Shown here: positions 1 to 7,100 of the stretch, piece after piece | How positions within the stretch are numbered: position 1 is the stretch's first letter | Layout: the number at the start of each line of letters is the position of its first letter | DNA from: Pseudomonadota bacterium | GTDB taxonomy: Bacteria; Desulfobacterota; Desulfovibrionia; Desulfovibrionales; Desulfovibrionaceae | NCBI GenBank assembly: GCA_023399375.1 | Contig: JAEWPX010000155.1 | Location: forward strand, 1 to 46,265 | DNA: 46,265 bases | Direction of reading: 5' to 3' | The notes under the pieces: generated by a model | What the model was told of the DNA's origin: nothing | Database searches by the model: none | Seen by the model: the letters and a program-made list of their open reading frames with translations, nothing else | Program-made: the position numbers and the translations under genes

Positions 1-19
1 TCGGTGCGGATGACGACGC

Positions 20-325
20 TCACGCCGCCACCCCCTTCAGCGCATCGACCAGCGCCTTGCCGGGCTCGAACTTCACGCCCATGTGGGCGGCGATGTCGAT
101 GGCCGCGCCGGTCCTGGGGTTGCGCCCGCGGCGCGCCGCGCGCGGCTTGCCCTTCAACTTACCGAGGCCCGGCAAAGGCACCTCGCCGCCGTTGGCCAGA
201 CTCTTGCCGGCCACCTCGGCCAGGGCGTCAAGGACGATTCCGATGCCCGCCTTGCCGATGTTTGTTTTCCGGGGATCGATGGCCACCAGGGTCGCCATCT
301 TCTCGATGAGTTCCGCTTTGGTCAT
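20..325 (-). CDS. HU-family DNA-binding protein (phage early region)
   Basis: This 101-aa protein has the length and shape of the HU/IHF family: an N-terminal helical dimer part beginning MTKAELIEKMA, the DNA-contacting arm around GRNPRTG, and the C-terminal FEPGKALVDA ending. HU proteins bend DNA as dimers; Mu-like phages need HU or IHF for transpososome assembly and often carry their own copy. The start is the ATG at 325, preceded by GGAGG. It is the last complete gene of a minus-strand run (HTH, small ORF, DUF3164, HU). Its TGA overlaps a possible GTG start (GTGA) of another minus-strand gene that leaves the window after seven codons. Family is certain; the phage-specific role is inferred from neighbours. 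Confidence 0.9.
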   Translation of the reverse strand: MTKAELIEKMATLVAIDPRKTNIGKAGIGIVLDALAEVAGKSLANGGEVPLPGLGKLKGKPRAARRGRNPRTGAAIDIAAHMGVKFEPGKALVDALKGVAA

Positions 326-349
326 GATGCCGTCCTCCGTGGGCTGGGG

Positions 350-961
350 TTAAAGCGCCGCCAGATCGAGGGCGATCGGTTCGTATTTGCCGTCCGGACG
401 CCGGGCGTAGACCCGGATGTAGGCCTTGCTGCCGGCCACTTGCAGGCTATCGGACACGGCCTGCATGGCGCGGTGCCAGCGGTTGTCGTCGATCCGCAGC
501 CGCCGCAGGGAGAGGACGCGACCGGTGTTGATGCGGCCCTCCTTGTCGACCTGGAAGGCTTCGTTGATGAGCGCGCGGATCTCATCGCGGCTACCCTCGG
601 TCCATTCGGTCAGGCACTCGTCCACAAGGGCCTTTGCCGCCTGGAGGCGTTCGTCGAAGACCAGGGTTTCGGACACCTGGCGCTGTATTTTGAACGCGCC
701 GTCGTAGCTGGTGAGCGTCAAGTTGCCCTTGTCGCCGCCGATCTTGGCCCCGTACTGCTCGGCCGAAAGCGACACGAAGGCGGCGATGTCCCCCATGACG
801 TCGTCGCGAAAGCCTTTCATGGCCTCGCGCAGGGCCACGGCGCGGCCGGCGATCTCGCGCACCAGGGAATCGCGCGCCTTGTCCACGTCCTTGACCGAAC
901 CCACCGGCACCAGCCGGTCTTGGGCGTCCCGCATGTACCCCTCGGGGATGGTCGCGCTCAT
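350..961 (-). CDS. DUF3164 family protein of Mu-like phages
   Basis: A 203-aa protein starting MSATIPEGYMRDAQDRLVP. The N-terminal 'dG.y..D..GrlvP' stretch, the helical middle and the C-terminal part with RLRIDDNRWHRAM followed by YIRVY match the DUF3164 family, which is common in the early region of Mu-like transposable phages and has no established biochemical role. The ATG at 961 overlaps the stop of the upstream 65-aa gene by four bases (ATGA), so the two are translationally coupled. HU follows 24 bases downstream. The family assignment rests on recognition of the pattern and on the neighbouring early genes. Confidence 0.75.
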   Translation of the reverse strand: MSATIPEGYMRDAQDRLVPVGSVKDVDKARDSLVREIAGRAVALREAMKGFRDDVMGDIAAFVSLSAEQYGAKIGGDKGNLTLTSYDGAFKIQRQVSETLVFDERLQAAKALVDECLTEWTEGSRDEIRALINEAFQVDKEGRINTGRVLSLRRLRIDDNRWHRAMQAVSDSLQVAGSKAYIRVYARRPDGKYEPIALDLAAL

Positions 962-1155
962 TCCGCCACCCTCCGGGCTTCCTCGGCCATGACCGCCTGC
1001 CCCATGGGCGTGTTTTCCAGCTCCACGGCCAGATCGGCCGCGTCGGCCAGCTCGGACCGGCACACTTCGAGAAAGGAAAAGGCGTCCTTGTCGGCGAGCT
1101 TCTCTTCCAACATGCCCAGCGAGTTTGCGACGTTCATGATCTTTTGCGACAGCAT
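958..1155 (-). CDS. small phage early protein, unknown function
   Basis: A 65-aa mostly helical, acidic protein (MLSQKIMNVANSLGMLEEKL...). I do not recognise a family. An AAGGAGG ribosome site (1162-1168) lies directly against an ATG at 1161 and six bases upstream of the ATG at 1155, so 1155 is the better-spaced start. The 1161 ATG would instead overlap the preceding gene's TGA (ATGA). Its own stop overlaps the DUF3164 start. The overlaps on both sides argue that it is a real gene of the early operon. Confidence 0.6.
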   Translation of the reverse strand: MLSQKIMNVANSLGMLEEKLADKDAFSFLEVCRSELADAADLAVELENTPMGQAVMAEEARRVAE

Positions 1156-1157
1156 GA

Positions 1158-1487
1158 TCATCCTCCTTGTTTCGCGCCCCGCACGGGGCAATTTGAACAG
1201 GTTTTGAACAGGCGCAGGGTTTCCGGGTTGCCGGCCCGCAGGCCGATACGCTTGGCCCTGGCCTGGTTGTCGGCGCAGACGGCGGCGTCGATGGCACCGA
1301 GCACCGGGCAGTCGACGGTCTGACCGCCGTACGTGGCCAGCACCCGGGCCTGGATGCGATCGGTCGAGGCCGGATACTTGCCGTTGCACACCATGCTCAC
1401 GGTGGATTTGGCCGTGCCCAGCTCCTTGGCCACGGCCACCAGGCCGAGCGCCTCGACGCGGTCGCGCAGGATGTCGAGCCAGTCCAT
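1158..1487 (-). CDS. small HTH regulator with C-terminal cysteine motif (phage early)
   Basis: A 109-aa protein. Residues about 5-45 form a helix-turn-helix (VAVAKELGTAKSTVSMVCNG), a lambda-repressor-like fold. The C-terminal part carries CPVLGAIDAAVC and CSNCPVR, a cysteine pattern seen in small HTH proteins of Mu-like phages that could bind a metal. The start at the ATG 1487 follows GGGAGGG on the minus strand; that ATG overlaps the stop of an upstream truncated reading frame by one base (TGATG). Probable role: transcription control within the early operon (inference). It is not a classical CI repressor because no cleavage or oligomerisation domain is present. Confidence 0.65.
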   Translation of the reverse strand: MDWLDILRDRVEALGLVAVAKELGTAKSTVSMVCNGKYPASTDRIQARVLATYGGQTVDCPVLGAIDAAVCADNQARAKRIGLRAGNPETLRLFKTCSNCPVRGAKQGG

Positions 1488-1648
1488 CAGGCATCCCTCC
1501 CGGTGGTTTGAGCCCACGTTTCGGGACGTCGCGCCCCACCGTCCTTAATCAAGGCCCAGACCTTCTCCCGGCCGAATTTGCCGACAGGCCGCACGTAGCC
1601 ATGCTCAACCAGGGCATGCACGTATTGTCGCCCACGGTCAGCCCATCG
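1487..1648 (-). pseudogene. C-terminal remnant of a minus-strand phage early gene
   Basis: Reading the minus strand in the frame that stops at the TGA 1487-1489 gives a natural-looking tail, including RGRQYVHALVEHGYVRPVG and GREKVWALIKDGG. No ATG start exists; the frame stays open only to an in-frame TGA at 1694-1696, and upstream of about 1648 it reads through DNA that encodes a glycosyltransferase on the other strand. I infer that the 5' part of this gene was lost at the join between the early and late blocks. The stop overlaps the HTH gene start by one base, as expected of an operon member. I do not recognise the family. Confidence 0.45.
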
Positions 1649-2037
1649 TCGGGGTGGCTGTCCACCGCCGCTGGCCGCCGTTCGACCGTATTCTCATGCG
1701 GGGTCATCTTGGGGCCTATGAGCGCGTACCCGACGAAGAGGCCTACTCGGGCGACCTCGTGCCGGTGGACGCCACGGGCACTGGGTGTGTCCTCTTCGAC
1801 ACGAGAGTGTTTCTGGAGATTCCGCGGCCATGGTTTGAACTGGGCGAGTTCAACGGCGCTCCGCTTGGGGAAGACATCAGTTTCTGCTCCAAGGCGCGAG
1901 CCGCGGGAATCCCCATCCACGTGGACACCAGCGTCGAGGTGGACCACCTGAGCACGTTCCGGGTCAACGCCGGCACAGCCAGGCTGTTTCAGGCGTTTAA
2001 TCAGGGGAGCAATCAAGGGGGCATGGATGCCGCCTGA
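1639..2037 (+). pseudogene. truncated phage glycosyltransferase (C-terminal half)
   Basis: The frame from about 1639 reads QPIVGVAVHRRWPPFDRIL, then VDATGTGCVLFDTRVF, PRPWFELG, GEDISFCSKARAAGIPIHVD and ends near 2037. This is the C-terminal half of GT-A fold glycosyltransferases carried by tailed phages (GEDxxFCxKA and the final VDxHL-type acceptor-site region). The N-terminal nucleotide-sugar-binding half with its DxD motif is missing: upstream of 1639 the frame is non-homologous and stops at 1546. Only a GTG at 1654 could serve as start. The sequence therefore looks like a deletion remnant that is probably not a working enzyme. Confidence 0.6.
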
Positions 2038-2164
2038 ACGCCGCTCTCGTCCGGACCCCCTGCCCGAGGTAGTGGCCCAGCTCGAACTGATCCGGCGCAC
2101 GCAGCCGGACCTCTGGCGCCATCTCGTGGGGTTGATCCGCGAAGCCTCGAAGAACGCCGCCTAG
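2027..2164 (+). CDS. 45-aa phage late-region protein, unknown
   Basis: A short frame, MPPERRSRPDPLPEVVAQLE..., 45 residues, predicted largely helical. It begins inside the end of the glycosyltransferase remnant (11-base overlap) and ends 94 bases before the tail tube gene. Codon use looks like coding sequence (strong third-position G/C) and the overlap is typical of phage operons, but no family is recognised. It is far too small to be the tail terminator or head-tail connector expected at this position. Confidence 0.4.
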   Translation: MPPERRSRPDPLPEVVAQLELIRRTQPDLWRHLVGLIREASKNAA

Positions 2165-2258
2165 CTTCTCTTTTGGCCCGGCGCATAGCGCCCGCCCGAA
2201 ATCCCATCAACGGCCCACCCAGTCCATGGCTCGGCCTCCTCCAGAAGGGAGATGAGCC

Positions 2259-2711
2259 ATGTCCAAACGTATCGGCAAGTCCTGCAAGGTGACGCTTGGT
2301 TCGAACCAAGTCGTCGCCATCGGTTCGTGGAGTCTGAACGGCATTCAGGCCGATCAGGTGGATGTCACCGCCCTGGGCGATGACTGGAAGTCGTTCATGT
2401 TTGGCCTGAAGGACGGCGGCGACATCAGCTTCGACGGGTTCTACGACCCCGACGACGCCACCGGGCAGGAAGTCCTGCGCCTGGCGAACCTGAACAACGC
2501 CAACGTCACCCAGCTCCGGCTCTACATCGACCACACGTCGTACTTCGAGCCGTGCCAGACGACCGGCTACTTCAGCCCGACCAACACCACCGGGGCCCCG
2601 ACCCGGGCCTCCTACCTCAACATCACTTCCTACGACGTGAAGGCCGACAAGGCTGGCGTCATGCAGTCGTCCTTCAAGGCGAAGGTCTCCGGCTGCATGG
2701 TCCTGGTCTAA
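2259..2711 (+). CDS. phage major tail tube protein
   Basis: A 150-aa protein (MSKRIGKSCKVTLGSNQVVA...) with the beta-rich composition of siphovirus tail tube subunits: an early 'vtlgsn.v..i.sws' strand, a middle DGGDISFDGFYDPDD segment and a C-terminal SYDVKADKAGVMQSSFKAKVSG typical of gpV-like tube proteins. It would stack in hexameric rings around the tape measure to form the non-contractile tail tube. Start supported by GGGAG seven bases upstream of ATG 2259. It sits where lambda gpV sits, directly before the assembly chaperones. The tail terminator expected just upstream is absent. Confidence 0.75.
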   Translation: MSKRIGKSCKVTLGSNQVVAIGSWSLNGIQADQVDVTALGDDWKSFMFGLKDGGDISFDGFYDPDDATGQEVLRLANLNNANVTQLRLYIDHTSYFEPCQTTGYFSPTNTTGAPTRASYLNITSYDVKADKAGVMQSSFKAKVSGCMVLV

Positions 2712-2813
2712 ACCCATATTGCCCTGGCGGGGCCGTCGCGACGGAGCCGGCGGTAAACCTCGGCCGCCTTCCCGCCAGGGTTCACTACGAGGGAGTTCCA
2801 CGAGGAAAATCTT

Positions 2814-3224
2814 ATGCGCTTCGATACCACCAACCCCGCCACCAAGTTTTTCTTCGACCCCGCTGACGAGCCCGCTGGCTACGTGGAACTGCGCGTGGCG
2901 AACCAGGCCGCGCTCGACGACATCAACGAAACGGCCACCAAGAAGAAGGCCGAAGTGCGGCCAAACCCGGCCGCTGGTAAGCGCCTGGAGCGCATCGCCT
3001 ACGTCGAAACGGACGAGCGCATGTTCATGACGATGCTGTGGGACTACTGCATCGTCTCTTGGGCCGGCGTAGAAGACGAGAAGGGCGCCCCCGTCCCCTG
3101 CACCGCCGAGAACAAGTACATGCTTATGGTCAACTCCAAGCAGTTCAAGGACTTCATTTCGAAGTGCCTTGACGAGCTGAACGGCATCGAAGCGGCTGAA
3201 GCGGAGGAGGCCGGAAAAAACTAA
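2814..3224 (+). CDS. tail assembly chaperone, short form (lambda gpG-like)
   Basis: A 136-aa acidic protein (MRFDTTNPATKFFFDPADEP...) between tail tube and tape measure, the position of the tail assembly chaperone. Residues 1-80 form a 'substitution-type' N-terminal domain and the end is Ala/Glu-rich (GIEAAEAEEAGKN). The gene ends on the sequence gga aaa aac taa, which contains the slippery heptamer A AAA AAC directly before the stop. Most ribosomes should stop here, giving the short form; a minority would shift -1 and continue to 3571. GAGGA precedes the ATG at 2814. Role by family: it coats the tape measure during tail assembly and is absent from the finished tail. Confidence 0.7.
   Translation: MRFDTTNPATKFFFDPADEPAGYVELRVANQAALDDINETATKKKAEVRPNPAAGKRLERIAYVETDERMFMTMLWDYCIVSWAGVEDEKGAPVPCTAENKYMLMVNSKQFKDFISKCLDELNGIEAAEAEEAGKN
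3215..3221 (+). promoter_or_regulatory. -1 ribosomal frameshift heptamer A AAA AAC
   Basis: The last sense codons of the chaperone short form read gga aaa aac followed by taa. In the zero frame this is a perfect X XXY YYZ heptamer (A AAA AAC). A -1 slip avoids the stop at 3222-3224 and continues cta ata gat cac gtc... in a frame that stays open to 3571. The downstream frame has no convincing start or ribosome site of its own. A programmed -1 shift at exactly this gene is well established for lambda-type G/GT tail chaperones. Confidence 0.75.
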
Positions 3225-3571
3225 TAGATCACGTCGAGCGGCTGTTCGAGAAGCCGCCGTGCGACGTGTGCAAAATGCTGAAGGGGGGGCGGTGGACAAA
3301 CGAAAAGTGTGCGGAGTGTTTGCCACCGCTCCATGAGAGCAACAGAGACGCAGTGGAGATATACCTGCTATGCTACAAGCAGATGCTATACGCGGGTATG
3401 GGGACTCCGGTGGACATTATCCACATGGCGGTCCACGAGGCCATGCGGCTCTACGAAGTGCGCAACCGGAAGGAGTGCTTCCAGAAGGTGCTCCGGGCCA
3501 GCAGCCACATGTTGGGAATCTGGTCGCGCAGGAAGCAAGACGTGAAGGAAGGGCCGGACCAGGCAGAGTAG
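3221..3571 (+). CDS. tail assembly chaperone, frameshift extension (gpT-like part)
   Basis: The -1 frame from 3221 gives 116 residues (LIDHVERLFEKPPCDVCKML...) and would be joined to all 136 residues of the upstream gene, making a fusion of about 252 aa. The only internal starts are a GTG at 3266 and later ATGs, none with a good ribosome site. The extension is helical and has two CxxC pairs (CDVC and CAEC, 12 residues apart), which could hold zinc. By analogy with lambda gpGT, this part would bind the tail tube subunits and recruit them to the tape measure. It ends 15 bases before the end of the convergent secreted-protein gene. Confidence 0.7.
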   Translation, partial: LIDHVERLFEKPPCDVCKMLKGGRWTNEKCAECLPPLHESNRDAVEIYLLCYKQMLYAGMGTPVDIIHMAVHEAMRLYEVRNRKECFQKVLRASSHMLGIWSRRKQDVKEGPDQAE

Positions 3572-3585
3572 GCCCGGCCCGGCCT

Positions 3586-4107
3586 TTACTTCAGAATTTC
3601 GATTCGCTTGGTGTCCGGGTCTGCAACAGCTACCTGCGTCTTCCCTTGGAAGATAGTCAGCTTGCGAACCTTATCTGTGGCGCATGCATCAGTCACAATC
3701 AAAGTGTAAAAAAGACGTTTTTTGAAATCCGGTTCGTAGTTAACCCAGTCATACTTCCATTTAAGAACAACTTCCGAGCCCTTATCAGTAATTTCTGCAA
3801 AATCTTTAACACTGTTCCATTCTTTAAGACACTGTGCCTGTTCGTCAACGGTATTTTGCCTACGACTACCCTGCTTTTTAAGTTCCAGGTTCTCTCTCGC
3901 AATCTGCGTTTGCTGTTGCAAAACATAAGCCTGCTGCCGCAAGTATTCCTGCTGATTTCTAAGCGCCTGCTCATTCTGTTGGAGCGCCACGCCTTGGTTG
4001 ATTTGGTTCAGCGTGTTGTTCAGCGCGCCCCAGGGAAACTGAGCGAAGCTGGGCGTAGCCCAAAGCAGCATCAGCACCGACGCCAATGTCGCGAATTTGA
4101 TTTTCAC
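3586..4107 (-). CDS. secreted coiled-coil protein, probable phage moron
   Basis: A 173-aa protein read against the surrounding tail genes. It has a clear signal peptide (MKIKFATLASVLMLLWATPSFA, cleavage likely before QFPWG), a glutamine- and asparagine-rich coiled-coil segment at about residues 28-80, then a compact C-terminal part with two cysteines (QCLKEW, TDACATDK) that could form a disulfide. The start is the GTG at 4107, preceded by AAAGGAGG. The DNA is noticeably AT-richer than the tail genes around it. A hairpin with a GAAA loop on this strand (4148-4161) lies just upstream, and a short hairpin (3570-3585) lies between it and the convergent chaperone gene. Position, strand and composition fit a lysogenic-conversion (moron) gene. 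I recognise no family; an envelope role is inferred from the signal peptide only. Confidence 0.65.
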   Translation of the reverse strand: MKIKFATLASVLMLLWATPSFAQFPWGALNNTLNQINQGVALQQNEQALRNQQEYLRQQAYVLQQQTQIARENLELKKQGSRRQNTVDEQAQCLKEWNSVKDFAEITDKGSEVVLKWKYDWVNYEPDFKKRLFYTLIVTDACATDKVRKLTIFQGKTQVAVADPDTKRIEILK

Positions 4108-4178
4108 AGCCGCCTCCTTTGTGAGCCCGCTATGCTTGTCCTCTTAACGCGTTTTCACGCGGCGTAGCAAGGGCCATT

Positions 4179-7100
4179 ATGCGCATCCCCGGAATTTACG
4201 TAGCTGTCCAGGGCGATCTCAGTCAGCTCGAAGTTGATCTTAACCGTGCCCGCGGCATGGTTAGGGCATCCGCGGAAAGTATTTCCAACGATATGGGGAA
4301 TGCGCTCAGCGGAAAGCAAATTACGAGCGGCATCAGTTCCCTCATTACTCGGTTAAGCGAACTTGATCGGGCGTCCAAGGTTTCCGGTGTGTCGCTTAAA
4401 GGGCTCGGCGTCGATCTCAAAGACCTTCAGCGACTCACCGGTCAGACTAAGGAATCTTTCGACGCTATGCAAGCTCGGTTTCTTGAGAATCGAGCGGCAA
4501 AAGCGGCCGAGCAGTCTCTCCGTGCGCTGTCATCTGCCCTTGGGCTTAGTAAAAACGAGGTTAAGGCCTGGGGCGAACAATACAAGATGAGCGTGGAGTC
4601 TGTCGAGAGCGTTTTGAAATCTCTCGGCATGGTGTCTGGTACTCCGGGAAAGGGGCTCGGAGACATCCTTAAAAATACGTTTCTGTACGGCGGCGCGTAC
4701 CAGATTCTGGGAAACCTTCAGCAGATGGGTCGAGAGTTCGTCGCCATCCAGGGAAAGCTGGACGGCCTTCGTCGATCCTTCGACGGCATTTACGGGGCCA
4801 ACGGGGCGGCCCAGTTCCAGTACGTGATCGACACTGCCAACCGGTATGGCAAGAGCCTGGACTCGGTGGCGGATTCCTACCGCAAGTTCTCGGCCGCGGC
4901 CGAATACGTCGGCATGACCACGGCGCAGTCCCGGGCTGTGTTTGAGAGCGTCACGCAGGCCATCACGAAAGTCGGTGGCTCCAGCGAGGATGTCCAGGGC
5001 ACGCTGCTGGCCCTCCAGCAGATGATTTCGAAGGGCACCGTCTCCTCGGAAGAGTTTCGGCTCCAGTTCGCCGAGCGCGTCCCTGGCGCCATGAAGATGG
5101 GCGCCGACGCCCTCGGCGTTACCACATCTGAGTTCAAGCGGATGCTGGAGCAGGGTCAGATCGTCGCCAAGGACTTCATCCCCAAGTTGACCACGCAGTT
5201 GGATGTCTTCTCCAAAGGCTGGGAGAAGGCGGCCGACAGCATCGACGCCAACGCACAGCGGGCTCTCAATAGCTTCAAGCTGTTGGCCGAGAACCGGTAC
5301 GTCAAAGACATCCTCAATTCAGTTCTTCAGTTTGGCGCTTCTCTTGCTGACTCTTTGAACAAAGGGGCGCAGGCTTGGGGTGATTTTTTTGCTGTAAGGG
5401 CCGCATTGAACAAGGGCCTTCTTGACAAAGGCGGCACGTTCAATGACGCGCGTGAGTTTGTAAAGAACTACCAAGGAATGGGTGACGAGGTAAAACTCGG
5501 TCTATACCAAAGACGTATCGCCGAATTAAACGCGAAACTTCAGCAGCAATTTCCTGGTAAATCCATAACAGAAGGTTCGTTTGCGGCAAGAAGCGAAACA
5601 TACGTACAAAAATCGCAGTTGGAAAGCGATGCTCGCTGGCTTCAAGCGCAGGTTGAAGTACGAAAAGAACTCGATCAGCTTGCCAAGTCGATGCACGTTG
5701 CCGCTATTTCGGGGACAGGTGATCTCGGAGCGATCATTGACCGGACTCTGGAACTTAAAAAGTATCTTGAAGGCCTTACCGGCCAGCCATACAAGATCAA
5801 CTTCGTCAAGGATGAAACTCTTGCGGACATAGACGCTATTTTGTCTCGCGTCGATTCCGTTTGGCAGAAGACGGCTGGTTACGCCTATTCCGCCGCCGAG
5901 AAGAACCAGACTCAGGCCAAGCAGGACATCACCGAGCTGGAAAAGCAAATCCAGGTTCGGAAGGAACAGCTTCAGTATGCCCCTGGTGAGCAGCTTCACA
6001 AGCAGATTCTCGACGACATCGATACCTACACCAAAGCGCTCGAAAAAGCCACTGCCTCGGAAATAGACGCCGCCAAGAAGCAAGAAGAGGCCGCAAAAAC
6101 TCTCCAGCGTGAGACGCTGGAACGCACCAATCCATTCACAGGAACTTCTCCTAGCGATTTTCTTGACCCCAGGATGAAAGAACAGTCCCGCATGGCCGGG
6201 TACTACGATGAACTCATCAAAAATGGGTACTGGGAAAGGATTAATTCCTTAGACCCGAATATACGCAAGGTAGCTGCCGCAAATCAGCAAGGCTCCTGGC
6301 AGAAGTACCTCGACGGTGTGAAATCCGACCAGATGGAAGTCCTGCGCCGGCAGCAGCAGGGCCAGGCGTTCGTGGAGAACACCGATTCCTCCATGCGAAC
6401 ACTGTATGACTCGCTGACCGGCAATTCCGAAAAAGACACCGAGAAGACGGCACGCTGGTTCACCAAGGCGATCAACGATGCGAAGATCGCCATGGCCGAT
6501 GCCAAGGGTGATCTCACGCCGTACCGTCAGGAGCTGGAAAAGCTCTACTCCGTCTACGACCAGTTCATGCGGGCCGCCCAGATCAAGGATTTTGCGGCCA
6601 ATCTCCAGAAGCAGGCTTCGGTGCTCCGTGACTTGGCTACCAGCCTCTATTCGCCGCAGATGGAGCGCCAGTCCTCCTGGCTTCAGAACTACGCTCAGTA
6701 CATCACGGAACTCAACTCTGGCGATGCGACCATTCGCTCCATGGCGCAGCCCAAGTGGGACGCCTACCAGAAGTTCTCGAACCAGGAATACGCCCGGAAG
6801 CTCGGCGAGGGCGGCAAGCTTTCCGGCGACTACTGGTCGGGTGAAACCGACAAGCTGAAGCAGCATCTCGAAGCGGTTCGGCAGGAAACCTCAGATGAGG
6901 TGGCTTACCGAATCTACGCCGCTCAAAAGATCGAGGAACTGGAGAAGCAGAAGCTCGAAGCCGGAGTCAGCTACTCCACCTCTTTTACCGACTTCCTGCG
7001 TGGCCAGGCTTCACTGGAGTACGGGCTCTATCAGGGCGCGCACAGCCGGCAGCTTGAAGAGTGGAAGGCCTACTACGAGGACATCAAGGGCGTCGCGACC

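Noticed and set aside
1549..2100. Minus-strand frame opposite the glycosyltransferase remnant
   Set aside because: No recognisable motif; the plus strand has a clear glycosyltransferase pattern, so this is a shadow.
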